NCBI GenBank assembly: GCA_002748285.1
Contig: PDSA01000005.1
Coordinates: forward strand, 1-48,029
Length of the DNA stretch: 48,029 nt
Source: Rhodobacterales bacterium
GTDB lineage: Bacteria; Pseudomonadota; Alphaproteobacteria; Rhodobacterales; Rhodobacteraceae
Direction: 5' to 3'
A program made the translations under genes and the position numbers. The notes below the pieces were generated by a model that saw nothing but the letters and a program-made list of their open reading frames with translations, had not been told where the DNA came from and ran no database searches. How positions within the stretch are numbered: the stretch's first letter is position 1; each line of letters begins with the position of its first letter. Below are positions 19,645 to 29,697 of the stretch, one piece after another.

Positions 19645-20305
19645 CCACCGAAGCCCCCATATTGGTTTCATGGCACAAAATCGCGTCCTCTACATCGTCA
19701 AACCAGCTCAGCCGGCCATTTTCCAACACCGCCCCGGCGCTGCACATGCGCCGGATGGTGTTCATCGAATGCGACACCACAATCGCCCCAGATTGGCCGA
19801 TCCTTTTGGCAAACAGCTTCTGGCTTTTGACCTTGAAGGCGGCATCGCCCACGCTGGTGACTTCGTCCACCAGATAGGTGTCAAACCGAATGCCCATCGA
19901 CACCCCGAATGACAGCCGGGACAGCATCCCCGAAGAATAGCTGCGCACCGGCAGATGAAAATGCCGCCCCAATTCGGAAAACCGCGCCACAAAGGCCGAA
20001 AGCGCATCCGTATCCACCCCGTAAACCCGGGCGATAAAGCGGGTGTTCTGCATCCCGGTCAGATCACGGTGAAAGCTGCCCTTGAACCCCACCGGCCACG
20101 AGACCGAGCCATCGGTGATCACTTCGCCCTGATCCGGTTCGGTCGTGCCGGCAATCATCGCCAGCAGGGTCGATTTGCCCGCCCCGTTGCGCCCCAGCAG
20201 CGCCACCGACTGGTTGCCGGGAAAGGTGAAATTCAGATTATCCGCCACCACTTTTTCGGTGCCGTCCAGCCAGTAACGCTTGGTCAGATTATGCAGCCTG
20301 ATCAT
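19637..20305 (-). CDS. polysaccharide export ABC transporter ATP-binding protein (KpsT-like)
   Basis: A 222-residue ATPase of the capsule/O-antigen exporter type. The Walker A is GRNGAGKST (38-46), followed by the WPVGFKG segment typical of KpsT proteins, the signature helix SSGMLSRLSFG, and a Walker B in TYLVDEVTS. It should pair with the permease encoded at 21921 to drive polysaccharide across the inner membrane. It is downstream of, and co-directional with, the KpsE-like gene. Confidence 0.88.
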   Translation of the reverse strand: MIRLHNLTKRYWLDGTEKVVADNLNFTFPGNQSVALLGRNGAGKSTLLAMIAGTTEPDQGEVITDGSVSWPVGFKGSFHRDLTGMQNTRFIARVYGVDTDALSAFVARFSELGRHFHLPVRSYSSGMLSRLSFGVSMGIRFDTYLVDEVTSVGDAAFKVKSQKLFAKRIGQSGAIVVSHSMNTIRRMCSAGAVLENGRLSWFDDVEDAILCHETNMGASVDD

Positions 20306-20314
20306 GCCCCTGCC

Positions 20315-21763
20315 CTAACGCCGGTCGCGGATGCTGTAATAAATCAGAATCGCCACCGCCCAGAACACTAGCAAAAACGCCTGCATGATCCCCAGAATCA
20401 GCCAGTTCTGCGGATAATGCGAGCTTTCGGCCAGGGTGGGGCGGATATGCGCGGCCAGATAGCGGCTCTGACGTTGGGCCTCGGCAACCGCAGCATCATA
20501 GGCGGCCAGAGCGGATTTATAGGCTTCGGCGGCAAATTCGCGATCCACATTCAGGCGCTCGAATTCCGACACCAAAGAGGCATAATCCTCGCCCCCCGGC
20601 CCCTGACCACCCACCCCGAATTTGGCGCGCTCCTGCGTCACTTGGGCGCGGATCAGGTCAACCATGCGTTCGGCCTGAGTGATACGGGGATCATTGGCGG
20701 CGGCGGTTTCGCGCAACAGCGCCAGATTAATCAGCGCCGTCGCCAGCTCGGATTGCAGCGTGCTGAGCAGCCCCATCTGCCCCTGCAAATCGGCAAAAGG
20801 GTCAACAATCTGGGTGCGCAGGCGGAAATCGGTCAGCGCCTGACGGGCCTCAGTCAGGCGGGCAATCGCCTGATCCAGTTCTTGGCGGGCATAGCGGGTG
20901 GCGTCTTGTTGCGCCACGGCCGACAGATCGTTGATCTGCTGGGTGCTGTAATCAAGGATCTTCTGCGCAATCTCGCGCGCCTGTTGCGGATCAAACGCCA
21001 GCGCCCGGATCTGGATGATCCCGGTGCTGCGGTCGTAATGGATGCGCACCATGCGGGGCCAGTAATCAATCAGGTCTTCGATCGTTGCCCCGGGGGCCAG
21101 CGCAAACACCGGGTCCACATCATAAGGTGCCGAATAAATCGCCCGCAGGCCGATATCGTCATCCATTTTGGCGATCAGCTCCTGCGACTGGATGAACTGA
21201 TACAGCACATCCGTATCCGTCGAAGAATTGCCCGACAGCTGGCTGAGCCCGCCCATGATGTCCAGCGACGAGGCGACCTGTTCCTTGCGCACGGAAAAGC
21301 TCATGGTGGAATGGTATTGCGCCACGGCGCGTTCGCTCAGATACCAAAACGCCACCGCCATGGGCAACACCACCAGCAGCACAAAGCTGATCAGGATCGA
21401 CATATGCCGTTTGCGCAGACGGGCCGGCATGGCGGGGGCGTCAGGGTCGGCGGTCATGGCGGGGCCGTCAGCGGCTGCCTTGGGGGCGGGGCTGGTCGGG
21501 GCGATGGCGGCGGCGGGTTCTTTCGGATTGGCGGCAAGGGCGGCGGCGGCGGCGCGTTCGCTGGCCAGCTTGGCCGAGATCATCGCCTTTTTCGCCAAGG
21601 CCTGTTTCTTGCGGGCAATGGCAGCGCGTTTGGCGGCCTCAATCTGGCGGGCCTGTTGCAGGTCCATCGCTGCGCCGGGGGCGGGTTTGGCCGTTTGGGC
21701 GGCGGTCTCTGCCTGAGCGCTGTCAGAGCCCCCGCCCCGGGTTGGATCGCGATCCTCGGTCAT
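20315..21763 (-). CDS. capsule polysaccharide export inner-membrane protein (KpsE/Wzz-type)
   Basis: A 482-residue polysaccharide co-polymerase-like protein. An Ala/Lys-rich cytoplasmic N-terminus (about 1-120) precedes a first membrane helix (SILISFVLLVVLPMAVAFWY). A long periplasmic region with coiled-coil segments (250-430) follows, and a C-terminal membrane helix (WLILGIMQAFLLVFWAVAIL). It bridges the ABC exporter and the outer-membrane channel in group 2 capsule systems. The ATG at 21763 is preceded by CAAGGAAAATCC. It is divergent from the permease gene. The outer-membrane KpsD partner is not in the window. Confidence 0.85.
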   Translation of the reverse strand: MTEDRDPTRGGGSDSAQAETAAQTAKPAPGAAMDLQQARQIEAAKRAAIARKKQALAKKAMISAKLASERAAAAALAANPKEPAAAIAPTSPAPKAAADGPAMTADPDAPAMPARLRKRHMSILISFVLLVVLPMAVAFWYLSERAVAQYHSTMSFSVRKEQVASSLDIMGGLSQLSGNSSTDTDVLYQFIQSQELIAKMDDDIGLRAIYSAPYDVDPVFALAPGATIEDLIDYWPRMVRIHYDRSTGIIQIRALAFDPQQAREIAQKILDYSTQQINDLSAVAQQDATRYARQELDQAIARLTEARQALTDFRLRTQIVDPFADLQGQMGLLSTLQSELATALINLALLRETAAANDPRITQAERMVDLIRAQVTQERAKFGVGGQGPGGEDYASLVSEFERLNVDREFAAEAYKSALAAYDAAVAEAQRQSRYLAAHIRPTLAESSHYPQNWLILGIMQAFLLVFWAVAILIYYSIRDRR

Positions 21764-21920
21764 GGATTTTCCTTGCAACAAGATGCCTTGCTTCGCTATA
21801 TCCCATTTACGATCCGCATGGCTAGACTATGCGCGGGTATTAAATGCACAGCCCCTGACCGGCGCAGGCGCGAACGGGGGCGTTTGGACCCAATTCACCG
21901 GGTCAGGAATGTCGGTTTCG

Positions 21921-22736
21921 ATGACACAACCAGCCCCACAACCGCACCCTATGCGCCCGCGCAAATTCAAATCTCTGCGCACCATCACCGCACTGATGCT
22001 GCGAGAAATGACCACCACCTATGGCCGCTCGCCCGGGGGCTATGTCTGGGCGATTCTGGAACCGGTGGGCGCGGTGGCGATGGTCACGCTGGTGTTCAGC
22101 CTGGGGCTGCGGTTGCGCTCGCCCTCGCTGGGGGTGAGCTTTGTGCTGTTTTACGCCACCGGGATGCTGGCTTTTCTGATGTATCAGCGCATTCAGGTGC
22201 CGGTGACCAAAGCCATCACCTTTTCCCGGCCCCTGCTGTTTTACCCGGGCGTGACCTATATCGACACCATCGCCGCGCGCTTTGCCCTGAATTTCCTGAC
22301 CCAGCTGACGGCCTTTGGCATCACCATGGCCGGCATCCTCGCCCTGTTTGACACCCGCGCCGTGCTGGACCTGCCCCCGATCCTGACCGCCCTTGCCATG
22401 GCGGCGGCGCTGGGGCTGTCGATTGGCACGCTGAACGCCTTTCTGATGCCGGTCTATCCGCTGTGGAAATCGCTCTGGGGTATTGTCACCGCGCCGTTGT
22501 TCTTTGTCTCGACGATCTTTTACACTTACGAAGACCTCCCGGAATTTGGCCGCAGCATTCTATGGTATAACCCGCTGGTGCATGTGGTGGCGGTGATGCG
22601 GCGCGGGTTTTACCCCGGCTATGACGCGGTGTGGGTGTCTTATGTTTATGTGTTCGGGGTGTCTCTGGCGTTGTTTTTTATGGGCATCGTGCTGCTGGGG
22701 CGCTATCACCGTAAAATCGTCAATCAGGATTTCTGA
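21921..22736 (+). CDS. polysaccharide export ABC transporter permease (KpsM-like)
   Basis: An ABC-2 type permease of about 271 residues with six hydrophobic segments. The family feature [20 protein letters not shown] comes before the first helix. Two in-frame ATGs are possible, 21909 and 21921; AGGA at 21905-21908 is too close to the first, so 21921 is used. It forms the membrane part of the exporter with the KpsT-like ATPase encoded on the opposite strand. Confidence 0.88.
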   Translation: MTQPAPQPHPMRPRKFKSLRTITALMLREMTTTYGRSPGGYVWAILEPVGAVAMVTLVFSLGLRLRSPSLGVSFVLFYATGMLAFLMYQRIQVPVTKAITFSRPLLFYPGVTYIDTIAARFALNFLTQLTAFGITMAGILALFDTRAVLDLPPILTALAMAAALGLSIGTLNAFLMPVYPLWKSLWGIVTAPLFFVSTIFYTYEDLPEFGRSILWYNPLVHVVAVMRRGFYPGYDAVWVSYVYVFGVSLALFFMGIVLLGRYHRKIVNQDF

Positions 22737-22756
22737 GCGCCATCAGGAGGGATGCC

Positions 22757-23797
22757 ATGAAAATCATTGTAACAGGGGGCGCGGGGTTTATCGGATCCGC
22801 CGTGGTGCGTCAGGCGGTGCGCGATGGGCATTCGGTGGTCAATGTCGATTGCCTGACCTATGCCGCCTGCCTTGAAAACCTGACCCCTGTGGCCGATTCG
22901 CCGGAATATCATTTCGAGCGCGCCAATATCTGCGACCGGTCCGAAATGGATCGCATTTTCGCCAGCCACCGCCCCGATGCGGTGCTGCATCTGGCGGCCG
23001 AAAGCCATGTGGATCGCTCGATCGACGGCCCCGGAGCCTTTATCGAAACCAACGTCACCGGCACCTACACCCTGCTGGAGGCCGCCCGCGCCTATTGGCT
23101 GGCGCAGGGAAAACCGGCGGATTTCCGGTTTCATCATATCTCAACCGATGAGGTCTATGGCTCGCTCGGGCAAACCGGCCAGTTCACCGAAACCACCCCT
23201 TACGCGCCCAACAGCCCCTATTCCGCGTCCAAAGCGGCCTCGGATCATCTGGTGCGCGCCTGGCACGAAACCTATGGGCTGCCGGTGCTGATCACGAATT
23301 GCTCGAACAATTACGGCCCCTATCATTTCCCGGAAAAGCTGATCCCGGTGGTGATCCTGAACGCGCTGGCGGGCAAGCCGATCCCGGTTTACGGCCAAGG
23401 CATCAATGTGCGCGACTGGCTCTATGTCGAAGACCACGCCGATGCGCTGCTGACGGTCCTGCAACGGGGTCAGATTGGCCGCACCTATAATATCGGCGGC
23501 GAAAACGAGGCCAGAAATATCGACATCGTCACCCGCATTTGCGCCATTCTGGACGAAAAGCGGCCCAAATCCGCCCCTTACAGCGATCAGATCACCTATG
23601 TGCAGGACCGCGCCGGCCATGATCTGCGCTATGCGATCGACCCAACCCGCATCCGCACCGAGCTGGGCTGGCGGCCCTCGGTCACCCTGGAACAGGGGCT
23701 GGAGAAAACCGTGCAATGGTATCTGGACAATGAAAGCTGGTGGAAACCGCTGCTACAGCGTCAGGGCGTCGGCACCCGGCTGGGGACCAAAGGCTAG
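22757..23797 (+). CDS. rmlB: dTDP-glucose 4,6-dehydratase
   Basis: A 346-residue extended short-chain dehydrogenase that makes dTDP-4-keto-6-deoxyglucose, a precursor of rhamnose and other deoxysugars. The NAD-binding TGGAGFIGS is at 6-14, Asp131/Glu132 are in STDEVYG, and the catalytic Tyr155/Lys159 in YSASK. A strong AGGAGGG precedes the ATG, 20 bases after the permease, so the two are co-transcribed. The partners RmlA, RmlC and RmlD are not in the window. Confidence 0.95.
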   Translation: MKIIVTGGAGFIGSAVVRQAVRDGHSVVNVDCLTYAACLENLTPVADSPEYHFERANICDRSEMDRIFASHRPDAVLHLAAESHVDRSIDGPGAFIETNVTGTYTLLEAARAYWLAQGKPADFRFHHISTDEVYGSLGQTGQFTETTPYAPNSPYSASKAASDHLVRAWHETYGLPVLITNCSNNYGPYHFPEKLIPVVILNALAGKPIPVYGQGINVRDWLYVEDHADALLTVLQRGQIGRTYNIGGENEARNIDIVTRICAILDEKRPKSAPYSDQITYVQDRAGHDLRYAIDPTRIRTELGWRPSVTLEQGLEKTVQWYLDNESWWKPLLQRQGVGTRLGTKG

Positions 23798-23897
23798 CTT
23801 ACCCCAGTGATGGATGAATCATAAGATAGGGTTAGCGGGTAAATTCCGGGCCATTTGGATGGATCGGAACCGGCCCCCAAAACAAGGGGCAAAAGAC

Positions 23898-24140
23898 ATG
23901 GCTAAAATCCTTGGGCCTTTGCTGGCGGCGCTGTTTCTCAGCTGTGGTAGCGGCTACGCCTCTTCTCTGCATGAGGATTTCGCTGAACTGATGGAGCGCT
24001 GCCGCATCGCGATTGAGCAATCAACCCCGCTGGACAAAACAGGTTTACGGCAAATACAGGTGCATGAAAAAAACCGCCGATCAGGATTTGACTGGCCAGA
24101 ACACGCAGCTCAACCAGACCGGGGCCATCCGCGTGTCTAA
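23898..24140 (+). CDS. small secreted protein of unknown function, possibly truncated
   Basis: An 80-residue protein with a signal peptide (MAKILGPLLAALFLSCGSGY) and a short mature part starting SLHEDFAELMERCRIAIEQS. The ATG at 23898 has AAGGGGC upstream. The first 50 residues look like a small periplasmic family of roseobacters. The last 30 (VHEKNRRSGFDWPEHAAQPD) look out of character, so a frameshift near 24060 is possible. A terminator hairpin follows. No function can be given. Confidence 0.5.
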   Translation: MAKILGPLLAALFLSCGSGYASSLHEDFAELMERCRIAIEQSTPLDKTGLRQIQVHEKNRRSGFDWPEHAAQPDRGHPRV

Positions 24141-24166
24141 GGACGTTGTTTCGGGCAAACCGTGCG

Positions 24167-24198
24167 ACCGCCGCGAATTATGCCTCGCGACGGTTTTT
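24167..24198 (+). terminator. terminator after the small secreted protein gene
   Basis: ACCGCCGCGA (24167-24176) pairs with TCGCGACGGT (24185-24194) with one mismatch and an eight-base loop, and is followed by a T-run on the plus strand. Confidence 0.65.
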
Positions 24199-24254
24199 GG
24201 AAGCGTGGGTTCCCCCCTGATCGGCCCGGTTTTTTTTCGGGGATTGCAGGCTGG

Positions 24255-26258
24255 TTACTTCCTCCAGGCCTCTGAGCGTTGCAGGATTTTGCGGGAAACC
24301 AGTGAATGCACAATCCGGGCAAAGGCGTTGGTGTAAAAGATCATCATCCCCATGGCTGCCGCCGGGGCGATGTCTCCTGCGTCATCCATGTTCAGCACTG
24401 CAATCGAAGCCAGCGCCGTATCGGTGGAATACAGGAACACCACAGCCGAGACCGTCGTCATCGCGTTCACGAACAGATAGATCGAGATATTCAGGATCGC
24501 CGGCAAACACACCGGCACTGTGACCCGGACGAACAGCTTTTGGAACGGTTGTTTCAGCGATTGCGAGACCGATTCAAATTCCGTATCCATCTGCTTTAAC
24601 GCCGTCACCGCCGTCAGGTGCGACACCGTATAGAAATGCGTCACGGTGGAAATCACCAACAAGATCATGGTGCCGTAAATGACGTAAAGCGGGTTGGCCG
24701 GGTTGTTGAAGAAAAAGATGTAGGACAGGCCCAGCACCATCCCCGGGATCGCCATTGGCAGCATCGCCAGCATCTGGAACACACTGCGCCCCGTTTCAAA
24801 GCCCTTGGTTTTTTCGACCATATAGGCGCCCAGAAACACCACAACCGTGCCGATCACCGTGGTCAGGATCGCCAGAATGATCGAGTTGTAATAAGCGTCC
24901 CAGCCGCCGCCTGCCATCACGTTGAAATCGTAATTCTTTAACGACAGGCTCAGATCATAGGGCCAGAATTTGATCAGCGCGGCGAATTGGCAAACCGCGA
25001 TGATCCCGGCGATGAACAGCGACACCAGCGTGGCATAGCTGAAAAACAGCCAGTCCATTTTGCGGTTGGGTTTGGGGTTGAACACCACCGACCGGGCCGA
25101 TAGCAGCGCCACCTGCTTTTTCTGCATCCGCCGGTCAATGGCAAAGGCCAGAATCGCCGGGATCAGCAGCACCACCGACACCACCGCGCCCATTTCAAAA
25201 TTCTGCTGGCCGATCACCTGTTTATAGATGTCCACCGCCAGCACGTTGAATTTGCCACCGATGACTTTGGGCAGGCCGAAATCGGTGATCACCAGGTTGA
25301 ACACCACAAAGGCCGCCGAAAACAAACCATAACGCGCGCCGGGGATCGTGACCGTCCAAAAGGTTTTCCAGCGGCTGGCTTTCAGAGAGATGGCGGCTTC
25401 GTAAAGGCGGGCATCGGAAATGGACAGCGCGGTTGAGATGATGATCATCGCATGGGGGAAGGTGAAAAACACCGAGCCGATGATGATGCCGATCGGGCCA
25501 TAGATGCTCTCGCCCATCAGGAATGATTTCAACATGCCCTGATTGCCAAACAGATAGATCAGCGCAATGCCCGGCAGCAGCGAGGGCACCAGAATCGGCA
25601 GCATCGCCACCATTCGGAACACCCCCTTGAAGCGCATGCAGCTGCGCGACAGCGCATAGGCAAACCAAAACGCCAAGGTGACCGTGATCACGGTGGACAC
25701 CAGCGCGATCCACAGCGAGTTTTTCACCGATTGCGTCAGGGCCGGGGTGGAAAAATAGGTGGTGAAGTTGGTCAGGCCGATGCCTTTGACCGGACGGATG
25801 GCAAGGCGTCTGAATTTGTTGGAGGTCACCTCGATCCAATCCGTGCCCTGATAGCGTTCCGAACCCACCAGAAAGGTCGCATCCTCGGTTGTGCCGCGGA
25901 ACCGATACATCACCGGGCTGCGGAAACTGAAATCGGGGAACAGCTTGGTCAGAACCTGACGGCCATTGCTGCTGGTGCTGGCATCGCTGATGATCGGCGG
26001 CTGAAAGCTGGCGTTCAGATCGGCCAGATTTTGCACCGGATCCTGATAGATACCGGATTCGTCACTGCGCTGGATTTCGAACTGCGACAAATCAAAGGTA
26101 TAGGTCGAAAACGACTTGGACAGCATCGCATACAAAGGCAACACCAGCGCGATCACCAAGTAGAGCGCAATCACCAGCATGAAAGCGCGCTGGTTATAGT
26201 CATCTTTGCCCAGCTTTGCTTTTACAAACGGGCGCGGGATGTCGTGGACGGTGCTCAT
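24255..26258 (-). CDS. ABC transporter permease, fused double domain (2-aminoethylphosphonate/ferric-iron type)
   Basis: A 667-residue permease with two BPD_transp_1 halves in one chain, about twelve hydrophobic helices, as in PhnU2/AfuB-type importers. An extra periplasmic stretch of about 130 residues (roughly 45-175) lies between the first helix and the rest, making it about 100 residues longer than usual. The start ATG directly follows the ATPase stop (TAAATG), so translation is coupled. It is the last of three genes: binding protein, ATPase, permease. Phosphonate uptake is more likely than iron because of the binding protein. Confidence 0.85.
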   Translation of the reverse strand: MSTVHDIPRPFVKAKLGKDDYNQRAFMLVIALYLVIALVLPLYAMLSKSFSTYTFDLSQFEIQRSDESGIYQDPVQNLADLNASFQPPIISDASTSSNGRQVLTKLFPDFSFRSPVMYRFRGTTEDATFLVGSERYQGTDWIEVTSNKFRRLAIRPVKGIGLTNFTTYFSTPALTQSVKNSLWIALVSTVITVTLAFWFAYALSRSCMRFKGVFRMVAMLPILVPSLLPGIALIYLFGNQGMLKSFLMGESIYGPIGIIIGSVFFTFPHAMIIISTALSISDARLYEAAISLKASRWKTFWTVTIPGARYGLFSAAFVVFNLVITDFGLPKVIGGKFNVLAVDIYKQVIGQQNFEMGAVVSVVLLIPAILAFAIDRRMQKKQVALLSARSVVFNPKPNRKMDWLFFSYATLVSLFIAGIIAVCQFAALIKFWPYDLSLSLKNYDFNVMAGGGWDAYYNSIILAILTTVIGTVVVFLGAYMVEKTKGFETGRSVFQMLAMLPMAIPGMVLGLSYIFFFNNPANPLYVIYGTMILLVISTVTHFYTVSHLTAVTALKQMDTEFESVSQSLKQPFQKLFVRVTVPVCLPAILNISIYLFVNAMTTVSAVVFLYSTDTALASIAVLNMDDAGDIAPAAAMGMMIFYTNAFARIVHSLVSRKILQRSEAWRK

Positions 26259-27359
26259 TTATTCATCACCCGCAGGGAACGCTTTGAGCCGGTCCGCCGG
26301 AATATGCACCGGCAACGATTTACCGACACTCAGCCCCAGACGGCGCACCGCGTTTGAGGAAAAATCGGTGACAAGCTCAACTTCGCCCAGATCCGGGCAG
26401 CTGAGGGTGGCGCGGTAAAAAGAGCCCAAGAATTCCATATCCGTGATCTGGGCCGACAGGTCAGAATCCTGACGACTGCTTTCGATCTGCGGTTTGACGT
26501 CTTCGGGGCGGATGGCGGCGATGATCGGCTCGTTCCCGGTAAAGGGGCTGTGGTCGCATTCCAGCACCGCATTGCCGATCTTGACCTTGCCGGGGCCATG
26601 GGCCACAGCGGCGATCTGGTTGGTTTCACCAATGAAATTTGCCACGAACAGGCTCGCGGGCTCGCGGTAAATTTCCAGCGGAGTGCCGACCTGTTCGATG
26701 GTGCCGTGATTCATCACCACGATACGGTCTGCCATGGCCAGCGCCTCTTCCTGATCATGGGTCACCATCACCGTGGTCACCCCCAATTTTCGCTGCAATT
26801 CCTTGATTTCATGGCGCAAATGCACCCGCACCTTGGCATCCAGCGCCGATAGTGGTTCATCCAGCAACAGCAGACCGGGATTGGCAGCAATCGCCCGGGC
26901 CAGCGCGATGCGCTGCTGTTGCCCGCCCGACAGCTGCGCCGGGTATTTCCTGCCTTGATCCGACAGCCCGACCAGCGCCAGCAGCTCGGCCACGCGGGCG
27001 GTGATGTCGGATTTGGACCATTTCTGATTTTCCAACCCGTAAGAAATGTTGCGTTCAATCGTCAGATTGGGAAACAGCGCATAGGACTGAAACACAATGC
27101 CGAAATCACGCTGCGAGGGCGGCAGGTTTGACACATCCCGCCCGGCTTGCGAAATCTGGCCCGAAGTTTGCAGATCAAGCCCGGCAATCGCCCGCAGCAG
27201 GGTGGTTTTGCCACAGCCCGAGGGGCCAAGAAAGCACAGAAACTCGCCATCCATCACATCCAGGGAAATATCCTGCAAAGCGACAAAATCATCAAATTTC
27301 TTCCACAAATCGCGAATCTTCAAATACGGATTTTGCTCAGATGTGGTTTGATCCAGCAT
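26259..27359 (-). CDS. ABC transporter ATP-binding protein (2-aminoethylphosphonate/iron type)
   Basis: A 366-residue ATPase of the spermidine/iron/phosphonate subgroup. Walker A is GPSGCGKTT, the signature is LSGGQQQR, Walker B is LLLDEPLSALD, and a C-terminal TOBE-like domain (from about residue 280) may have a regulatory role. It energises the permease encoded immediately after it. Separated from the binding-protein gene by a 92-base gap with a stem-loop. Confidence 0.9.
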   Translation of the reverse strand: MLDQTTSEQNPYLKIRDLWKKFDDFVALQDISLDVMDGEFLCFLGPSGCGKTTLLRAIAGLDLQTSGQISQAGRDVSNLPPSQRDFGIVFQSYALFPNLTIERNISYGLENQKWSKSDITARVAELLALVGLSDQGRKYPAQLSGGQQQRIALARAIAANPGLLLLDEPLSALDAKVRVHLRHEIKELQRKLGVTTVMVTHDQEEALAMADRIVVMNHGTIEQVGTPLEIYREPASLFVANFIGETNQIAAVAHGPGKVKIGNAVLECDHSPFTGNEPIIAAIRPEDVKPQIESSRQDSDLSAQITDMEFLGSFYRATLSCPDLGEVELVTDFSSNAVRRLGLSVGKSLPVHIPADRLKAFPAGDE

Positions 27360-27398
27360 AAATAGTTCCCTTAAAATTTTCGGTTGTTCCCCAGCCAG

Positions 27399-27422
27399 AA
27401 AGGGGCCGAAGCCAGCCCCTTT
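27399..27422. other. intergenic stem-loop between binding-protein and ATPase genes
   Basis: AAAGGGGC (27399-27406) and GCCCCTTT (27415-27422) form a perfect 8-bp stem. The run of T on the plus-strand side does not suit termination of the minus-strand operon, so a role in mRNA processing or stability, keeping the binding protein in excess, fits better. Confidence 0.6.
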
Positions 27423-27451
27423 CCTTTTTCATAGCAAGCAAACCGCCTGAT

Positions 27452-28471
27452 TTACTTTTTCGGATCGGATTTGCCGTCATAACGACGCGCCCACTCGGCC
27501 AGAATGGCGCTGCGGTTGTTGGCAGCATATTCGAAATCATTGTCGATCATCGCATCCAACAGACCTTCGGGGAAATGCGCAACCGGCTTGGCAACGCCAG
27601 GATAGGCGACCACGGCATAGCCGGTGTTATACATTTCATTGGCCTGTTTGGAGATCGTCCAATCGATCAGAGTTTTCGCATCTTCCAGATTGTCGGTGCC
27701 GGCGATGATCGCGCTGGCCTCCATCTCCCAGCCCACACCTTCGGTTGGCAGGATGACTTCGATCGGAGCGCCAGCGGCCTTGGATTTGGCACCGCGGAAC
27801 GCAAAGGAAACCCCAACGATGGTTTCGCCAGCTGCAGCCAGCTTACAAGGGGCCGAGCCAGAATGGGTGTAGCGGGCGATGTTGTTATGCAGCGCGTCCA
27901 TATAGTCCCAGCCGCCCTTTTCGCCAAAGATTTGCAGCCAGCTGGATACGTCCAGAAAACCGGTGCCCGATGAATTCGGGTTCGGCATGATCACATGGCC
28001 TTTGTAAACCGGATCGGTCAGATCTTTCCAGCTTTTGGGGGCCGGAACGCCGTTCTTTTCACCCTCGATCGTGTTGTAGCACACAGAAGCAACCCAAGCG
28101 TCCATCCCGGTCCAGGAAGGTGGGTTGGATGAGTCAACGAACTTCTGGTTCAGCTTGTCAACACCGGCGGGCTTGTAGGGCTCCAGCATGTCTTCGGTTT
28201 TGAACAGCAGCAGCGAGGTGCCAGCAAGACCCCAGATCACATCCGCTTGCGGGTTGTCTTTTTCCGCCAGCAGCTTGGCGGTGATGATCCCGGTGGAATC
28301 GCGCACCCAGTTGATTTTGATATCCGGGTGGTCTTCGTTGAACTTGGCGGCGTATTGCGGCAGATACTCGGCCTCGCTTGCGGTATAAACCGTCAGCTCA
28401 CCGGCAAAGCCGCTGCTGGCCGCACCAATCGCGATTGCAGATGCGTATGTGATTGTCTTCAAAAACTTCAT
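27452..28471 (-). CDS. ABC transporter periplasmic binding protein (2-aminoethylphosphonate type)
   Basis: A 339-residue binding protein with a signal peptide (MKFLKTITYASAIAIGAASS, cleavage near 23). The mature protein starts GELTVYTASEAEYLPQYAAK, and SGTGFLDVSSW is visible, as in the PhnS2/AepX family (close to ferric-iron binding proteins). The ATG at 28471 has AGGGAG upstream. No phosphonate breakdown genes (phnW, phnX) are in the window, so the ligand remains an inference from family resemblance. Confidence 0.85.
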   Translation of the reverse strand: MKFLKTITYASAIAIGAASSGFAGELTVYTASEAEYLPQYAAKFNEDHPDIKINWVRDSTGIITAKLLAEKDNPQADVIWGLAGTSLLLFKTEDMLEPYKPAGVDKLNQKFVDSSNPPSWTGMDAWVASVCYNTIEGEKNGVPAPKSWKDLTDPVYKGHVIMPNPNSSGTGFLDVSSWLQIFGEKGGWDYMDALHNNIARYTHSGSAPCKLAAAGETIVGVSFAFRGAKSKAAGAPIEVILPTEGVGWEMEASAIIAGTDNLEDAKTLIDWTISKQANEMYNTGYAVVAYPGVAKPVAHFPEGLLDAMIDNDFEYAANNRSAILAEWARRYDGKSDPKK

Positions 28472-28603
28472 TCGTAGCTCCCTGTTAGTCATGCCGAACC
28501 CGGCACTGCAGCCCAGCATGGGTTGCTTGCAAACTCGGTATAATCACGGGTTTAAGACAGTTTTGTGAATTTTTAAACGTTTTCTTTTTTCGGAGGGATT
28601 TTT

Positions 28604-29446
28604 CTACCGTGATGCAAGCGTCATCAGGATAACACCCGCCGCCACGATGCAGGATGCAAACAGGCGTTTTTTCCAAGGGCGTTCATGTAGCCAGACCATG
28701 CCGATAATCGCGGCAAACACCACCGAGGTTTCCCGCAGGGTTGAAACCATGCCCAAGGCCGAAAAGGATTTGGCATAGATCACCAGACCATAAGCCATGG
28801 CCGCGATGACTCCGCCCATCAGCCCCATATAAAGTGTTTTGCGCGAGATATGGCGCGCTTCAACACCGATGCGCTGAAAGATGAACAGCCCCGGGAAAAT
28901 CTGAAAGATGAACAGCCAGCCGATATAGCCGCTCTCACTGCCCGCCAGCCGCACGCCGATGCCATCAACCAGCGAATAGCTGGCGATGATGACCCCGGTG
29001 GCCATGGCGGTCAGCACCACAATCGGCGGGGTGGTGCCGCGAAACACATTGCCCGACAGGATGAAAATGCCCGCCGATGCGGTCAAAATCCCCAGCCATG
29101 CCAGCGGGGGCAAGGTTTCCCCGGCAAAAACCTGCGCCCCCAGCGCCACCAGCACCGGGGCCATGCCGCGGGCGATTGGGTAGACATGGCTGAGGTCTCC
29201 CAGCCGGTAAGAGTGATAGAGCAGGAAGAAATAAGCGAAATGGATCGCGGTTGAGCCGAGAATATACCACCAGCTTGCAACATTGGGGATCGGTGAAAAA
29301 CAAGCGATCACCACGCCCAGAACCACATTGCCCATCGCGATCAGGCCCAGCACGGCCAGTCTGTTATCCGAGGCTTTGACCAAAGCATTCCACAGCGCAT
29401 GTAACATCGCTGCGCTCAGGACAATGGTCATGGCGAATGCGCTCAT
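28604..29446 (-). CDS. EamA/DMT-family membrane transporter
   Basis: A 280-residue protein with ten hydrophobic segments in two repeated halves, the EamA layout. Motifs include YPIARGMAPVLVALGA in the first half and LRETSVVFAAIIGMVWLHE in the second. Such proteins export amino acids or other metabolites; the substrate is unknown. It lies upstream of the phosphonate-type transporter operon on the same strand, 132 bases before the binding-protein gene. Confidence 0.85.
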   Translation of the reverse strand: MSAFAMTIVLSAAMLHALWNALVKASDNRLAVLGLIAMGNVVLGVVIACFSPIPNVASWWYILGSTAIHFAYFFLLYHSYRLGDLSHVYPIARGMAPVLVALGAQVFAGETLPPLAWLGILTASAGIFILSGNVFRGTTPPIVVLTAMATGVIIASYSLVDGIGVRLAGSESGYIGWLFIFQIFPGLFIFQRIGVEARHISRKTLYMGLMGGVIAAMAYGLVIYAKSFSALGMVSTLRETSVVFAAIIGMVWLHERPWKKRLFASCIVAAGVILMTLASR

Positions 29447-29697
29447 GTTATGCGGCCGGGTTGGGGATGAGGGTGGACAAGTGCAGAGGCCTTTTCAGGT
29501 TGACGGTCAAACGGGATCACGGCCTTACGGCAAAGTTTCCATGAGGCAGTCTAGCAACGGATTTGCCATGGCGAAAGCCTGATTGCGCCCCCCGCATAGT
29601 GGCACGCGCCTTTTGGTTGGGCCTCTCAGCCGAATCTCCTGATTCTGTGTGCGCTTCCTGATTTGGTCGTTTCTGTTTCCAATGCCCCCCAGACCAA

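Noticed and set aside
20417..22351. 644-codon open frame on the plus strand
   Set aside because: It is the reverse complement of the KpsE-like gene and runs into the KpsM-like gene in another frame; Gly/His/Arg-rich with no domain.
24200..24245. possible terminator at the run of eight T near 24229
   Set aside because: No stable stem directly precedes the T-run; only short CCCC/GGGG pairing is possible.
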